From assembly GCA_934659415.1 (NCBI GenBank), contig CAKUHW010000004.1:1-15476 (forward strand): a DNA stretch of 15,476 bases. The letters run 5' to 3'. Made by a program: the position numbers and the translations under genes. Origin of the DNA: an uncultured Oscillospiraceae bacterium (lineage in GTDB: Bacteria > Bacillota > Clostridia > Oscillospirales > Oscillospiraceae). The notes below the pieces were generated by a model that saw nothing but the letters and a program-made list of their open reading frames with translations, was not told the origin of the DNA and searched no databases. Below are positions 12,404-15,476 of the stretch, one piece after another; within the stretch, counting starts at the first letter, position 1, and each line of letters begins with the position of its first letter.

Positions 12404-14062
12404 ATGGAGCGCAGGCGCTGGTATAAGGACATGGTATTCTATCAGATCTGGCCCCGGAGCTTTCAGGACGGGAACGGCGACGGCATGGGCGACCTGTGGG
12501 GTGTGCTGAAACGGCTGGACTACATCAAGTCTCTGGGGGCGGACGGCATCTGGTTCTCCCCTCTCTACCCCTCCCCGGGGGCAGACTGCGGGTACGACAT
12601 CTCCGACTACCGGGATATCGATGCAGCGTTCGGCGGCATGGAGGCCTTCCGGGCCGTGCTGGAGGGGGCCCACAGCCGGGGCATGAAGGTCATCATGGAC
12701 CTGGTGGTGAACCACACCAGCGATGAGCACGAGTGGTTCCAGAAGAGCCGCCGGAGGATCGAGCCCTACACGGACTACTACATCTGGCGGCCCGCCCGGC
12801 CGGACGGGAGGCTCCCCAACAACTGGGACAGCGCCTTTGAGGGCAGGGCCTGGCAGTGGGACGAGGTGCGGCAGGAGTACTACCTGCACATCTTCGCTGT
12901 AAAGCAGCCCGATCTGAATATGGACAATCCCCGGGTGCGGGAAGAGGTGAAGGGCATCCTCCGCTTCTGGCTGGACATGGGGGTGGACGGCTTCCGGGAG
13001 GATGTGATCACCTATATCTCCAAAAAGGAGGGCCTGCCCAACGACTGGCCGCTGCCCATCCAGAAGGGCATTTTCCAGTACAACCACGGCCCCCATATCC
13101 ACGAGTACCTCTCCGAGTTCCGGCGGGATGTGCTGGACCGGTACGACTGCATGACCATCGCCGAGGCCCCGCTGGTGCGGCCCCGGCGGGCGCTGGACTA
13201 CATCGCCGAGGAGGGCAGCGGCGAGCTGGATATGATGATCCAGTTCCAGTGCATGTGCGCGGACTGCCTGTTTACCGACTGGATACCCACCCGCTTTTCC
13301 CTGCGGCGGCTGAAGCGCGCCTTCCGGCAGTGGCAGACCGCTCTGTACGGCAGGGGCTGGAACGCCCTCTACCTGGAAAATCACGATCATCCCCGGGTCA
13401 TCTCCCGCTACGGCAGCGAGCGTTTCCGCACGGAGAGCGGCAAGCTGCTGGCGGCGGCCTATCTGTTCCAGCAGGGCACCCCCTTCCTCTATCAGGGGCA
13501 GGAGCTGGGCATGACCAACTGGCGGCCGGAGGACCCGGCGGCATACACCGACGTGCAGACCCGCTGGCAGTATGAGCACGCCGCTCTGCACAGATCTCCC
13601 GCCCGGCGGCTGCACCGGCTGTGGCGCTCCTCCCGGGACTCCGCCCGCACCCCCGTCCAGTGGACCGCGGGGCCCAATGCAGGCTTCACCGACGGCACGC
13701 CGTGGATGCCGGTGAACGAAAATTACCGTGAGGTCAACGCCGCCGCCCAGGAGAACGACCCGGATTCCCTGCTGAACTTCTACCGCCGGGCCATCGCCCT
13801 GCGCAAGGCCCTGCCCGAGGTGCGCCACGGGACCTACCGGGAGTTCTGCAAGGGCTCCTCCCGCCTGTACCTGTACGCCCGGGAATACCAGGGACAGCGG
13901 CTGCTGGTGGTGTGCGCCTTTTCCGACGTGCCCACGGTCTTCCGCGCCCCCCGGGGGTTCGACCTGTCCCGGGCGGAGCTGCTCCTGGGCAACTATCCCC
14001 CCTCGGGCAGTCTGATCCTCCGCCCCTGGGAGACCCGGGTGTACCGCTGGGCCGCTCCCTGA
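12404..14062 (+). CDS. GH13 alpha-glucosidase, oligo-1,6-glucosidase type
   Basis: A 552-residue GH13 enzyme of the oligo-1,6-glucosidase/dextran glucosidase group, normal in length. It cleaves terminal alpha-linked glucose from isomaltose-type or related oligosaccharides. The calcium loop D-G-N-G-D-G-M-G-D is at 22-30. The catalytic set is D200 in DGFREDV (nucleophile), E254 in T-I-A-E-A-P (acid/base) and D328 in E-N-H-D-H-P-R (transition-state stabiliser). D-L-V-V-N-H-T-S-D (99-107) is conserved region I. The residue after the nucleophile is V201; in this group Val there is linked to alpha-1,6 preference, while Ala or Thr goes with alpha-1,4. GFRED replaces the commoner GFRMD. GGAGG lies seven bases before the ATG. 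No signal peptide. Divergent from the GH1 operon and 36 bp upstream of the MATE gene. Trehalose-6-phosphate hydrolase is the main alternative. Confidence 0.93.
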   Translation: MERRRWYKDMVFYQIWPRSFQDGNGDGMGDLWGVLKRLDYIKSLGADGIWFSPLYPSPGADCGYDISDYRDIDAAFGGMEAFRAVLEGAHSRGMKVIMDLVVNHTSDEHEWFQKSRRRIEPYTDYYIWRPARPDGRLPNNWDSAFEGRAWQWDEVRQEYYLHIFAVKQPDLNMDNPRVREEVKGILRFWLDMGVDGFREDVITYISKKEGLPNDWPLPIQKGIFQYNHGPHIHEYLSEFRRDVLDRYDCMTIAEAPLVRPRRALDYIAEEGSGELDMMIQFQCMCADCLFTDWIPTRFSLRRLKRAFRQWQTALYGRGWNALYLENHDHPRVISRYGSERFRTESGKLLAAAYLFQQGTPFLYQGQELGMTNWRPEDPAAYTDVQTRWQYEHAALHRSPARRLHRLWRSSRDSARTPVQWTAGPNAGFTDGTPWMPVNENYREVNAAAQENDPDSLLNFYRRAIALRKALPEVRHGTYREFCKGSSRLYLYAREYQGQRLLVVCAFSDVPTVFRAPRGFDLSRAELLLGNYPPSGSLILRPWETRVYRWAAP

Positions 14063-14098
14063 GCGCTTATCATTTCAACACAGCGAGGTAATTCTCTT

Positions 14099-14929
14099 AT
14101 GTATCGCGACCTGACCCGGGGGAGCATCACCAAGGGCCTGCTCCTCTTCGCCCTGCCGATGATGGCGGGCAACCTGCTCCAGCAGCTGTACAACATCGCC
14201 GACACCCTCATCGTCGGCCAGGCCCTGGGCAAGGACGCCCTGGCCGCTGTGGGCTCAGCCTACACCCTGATGACCTTTCTCACCTCCATCTTCCTGGGCC
14301 TGTCCATGGGCGCGGGGGCACTGTTCTCCATCTATCTCGGCCGGCAGGACCGGGAGACGCTGCGCAGCACGGTGGGGCACGCCTTCTGCCTCATCGCCCT
14401 GGTCACTCTGGCGCTGAACGCCGCCGTCTACCTGCTGCTCGATCCCATCCTGCGCTTTCTGCAGATCCCTTTGGAGCTGTACGCCTCCATGCGGGAATAT
14501 CTGGTGATCATCTTTGCCGGGCTGGCGGCCACCTTTCTCTATAACTTTTTCTCCTGTCTGCTGCGCTCCGCAGGCAACTCCGTGGCGCCGCTGTGGTTTC
14601 TGGGCATCTCCGCCCTGCTGAACATCGGCCTGGACCTGCTGTTCGTCCTGGTATTCTCCTGGGGCGTGGCGGGGGCGGCCATCGCCACGGTGATCGCCCA
14701 GTACGTCTCCGGCCTGGGCGCGGCGGTCTATGTGGCGCTGCGCTGCCGGGACCTGCTGCCCGGCAGAAAACACCTGCGCTTCCAGCGGCGCATCCTGCGG
14801 GAGCTGCTGGACCTGTCCCTGCTCACCTGCGCCCAGCGGCTGGATCATCCCCGGTTCACCAGCCGCATCTTGGCCAAGACCCAGCCCAAGGCGTCCACCA
14901 GCTGGGCAGACAAATCCTTTGACCTATAA
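14099..14929 (+). pseudogene. Truncated MATE efflux transporter fused in frame to a foreign tail
   Basis: The first 246 residues are a good MATE-family multidrug/drug:cation antiporter: TKGLLLFALPMMAGNLLQ at TM1, 'YNIADTLIVGQ' and 'LGKDALAAVGSAY', then about six membrane segments up to the loop RRILRELLDLSLLTCAQ. Full MATE proteins have about 450 residues and 12 segments in two lobes; here the second lobe is absent. After CAQ (codon ending at 14836) the sequence becomes a hydrophilic 30-residue tail, RLDHPRFTSRILAKTQPKAS and so on to WADKSFDL, with no MATE resemblance, ending at TAA 14927-14929. That tail sits where the end of an AAA+ ATPase gene is expected before the next gene. A deletion fusion or an assembly chimera would explain it. 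Transport function is very unlikely. A weak GAGG lies before the ATG. Confidence 0.82.
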
Positions 14930-14946
14930 AGGGAGGGAACGCGACT

Positions 14947-15476
14947 GTGCATGAGAACAAAGAACGGCTGACCCGCATCGGCAACGCCATTTTATCCGCC
15001 TCCCGGAACGAGCTCTACCTGTCCATGCGCTTCTTCGACCTGGCGCTGAGCGGGCTGGGCTACCAGATGAACCTGAACACCGCCACCATCGCCACCGACG
15101 GGGTGAACATCCTCTACAACCCCACCTACTTGCAGCGGCAGTACGTGGACGACATGATCCAGCTCAACCGCACCTACCTGCACATGGTGCTCCACTGCCT
15201 CTTCCGCCACCCCTTCCACAGGGGCGACCGAGACCCGGCGTTGTGGGACGTGGCCTGTGACATTGCGGTGGAGTCCATTTTGGACTCCATGGATGTGAAG
15301 ACGGTGGCCATGGTCATCCCCCTGTTCCGGGAGGACGTGTACGACCGGCTGCGGCAGGAGTGCCCGGTGTTCAGCGCCGAGCGCATCTATCAGGCGCTGG
15401 AACGGCAGATCATCCCCTGGGAGGAGCAGCTGGACTTTTACAAATACTTCCGCCGTGATGACCACAAGTTCTGGGG
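14947..15476 (+). CDS. DUF2201 / VWA-like putative metallopeptidase, 3' end missing
   Basis: N-terminal 176 residues of a protein of the DUF2201 type: a putative metallopeptidase domain that is followed, in whole members, by a VWA-like domain, here beyond the window. The start is GTG at 14947 (V-H-E-N-K-E-R-L), with GGAGG at 14932-14936 ten bases upstream; the ATG at 14951 is in another frame that closes at once. The metal-site-like stretch is H79-x3-H83 with H88 and H91 after it (LHMVLHCLFRHP). Around residues 104-116 lies WDVACDIAVESIL, typical of the family. These genes are commonly paired with a MoxR-like AAA+ ATPase directly upstream; here only a possible ATPase tail is left in the MATE fusion. 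Function unknown; chaperone-like or peptidase roles are proposed from the domain pairing. Cytoplasmic. Confidence 0.8.
   Translation, partial: MHENKERLTRIGNAILSASRNELYLSMRFFDLALSGLGYQMNLNTATIATDGVNILYNPTYLQRQYVDDMIQLNRTYLHMVLHCLFRHPFHRGDRDPALWDVACDIAVESILDSMDVKTVAMVIPLFREDVYDRLRQECPVFSAERIYQALERQIIPWEEQLDFYKYFRRDDHKFW

Noticed and set aside
12245..13828. Minus-strand open frame of 527 codons
   Set aside because: Antisense shadow of the GH13 gene, composition-biased and without a domain; it would cover the divergent control region.
1..15476. CRISPR arrays, insertion sequences, tRNA or rRNA genes, toxin-antitoxin or phage defence genes
   Set aside because: I looked for regular direct repeats, transposase motifs, terminal inverted repeats, cloverleaf-like GTTCGA segments and defence-type domains and saw none that could be supported.

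Overview
The window looks like chromosomal DNA from a GC-rich, anaerobic, gut-type Clostridia, most plausibly in the Oscillospiraceae range. This is inferred from AGGAGG-type ribosome binding sites, sigma-A-type promoters, a rhodanese-less ThiI, a DegV protein, a UroD-fold methyltransferase-like protein, a ferredoxin-tailed aldo/keto reductase and a GPH sugar symporter. No rRNA, tRNA, CRISPR array, insertion sequence or prophage is visible.

Left part (1-5222): the 3' end of a GNAT acetyltransferase closes with a terminator. A LysR regulator follows with its own promoter. Converging on it is a two-gene unit on the minus strand, a UroD/MtaA-family protein with an H-x-C...C metal motif followed by a 98-residue beta-rich protein of unknown function. 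That unit has a good promoter with a repeated dyad just upstream. Next, also on the minus strand, are a DegV fatty-acid-binding protein with its own promoter and terminator, and an aldo/keto reductase with two C-terminal 4Fe-4S motifs.

Middle (5335-7334): a cytidylate kinase-like P-loop protein on the plus strand converges on thiI. thiI has its own promoter, whose -35 box contains the stop codon of the upstream symporter gene, and a strong hairpin lies in its leader.

Right part (7331-14062): a carbohydrate locus. A minus-strand operon, GH1 beta-glycosidase - GH36 alpha-galactosidase - GPH symporter, is tightly coupled by two 4-bp overlaps. It is divergent from a plus-strand GH13 alpha-glucosidase of the oligo-1,6-glucosidase type. 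The 161-bp divergent region holds two promoters and a dyad between them. All the enzymes lack signal peptides, so oligosaccharides are probably imported intact by the symporter and cut in the cytoplasm. The pairing of alpha-galactosidase with a beta-glycosidase suggests a substrate carrying both linkages.

Right end (14099-15476): a MATE transporter gene is broken exactly between its two lobes (after about residue 246) and continues in frame into about 30 residues of unrelated sequence. That tail probably belongs to the AAA+ ATPase that normally precedes the next gene, a DUF2201/VWA-like putative metallopeptidase which runs off the window. The junction is either a real deletion fusion or an assembly chimera, and it is the most unusual thing here.
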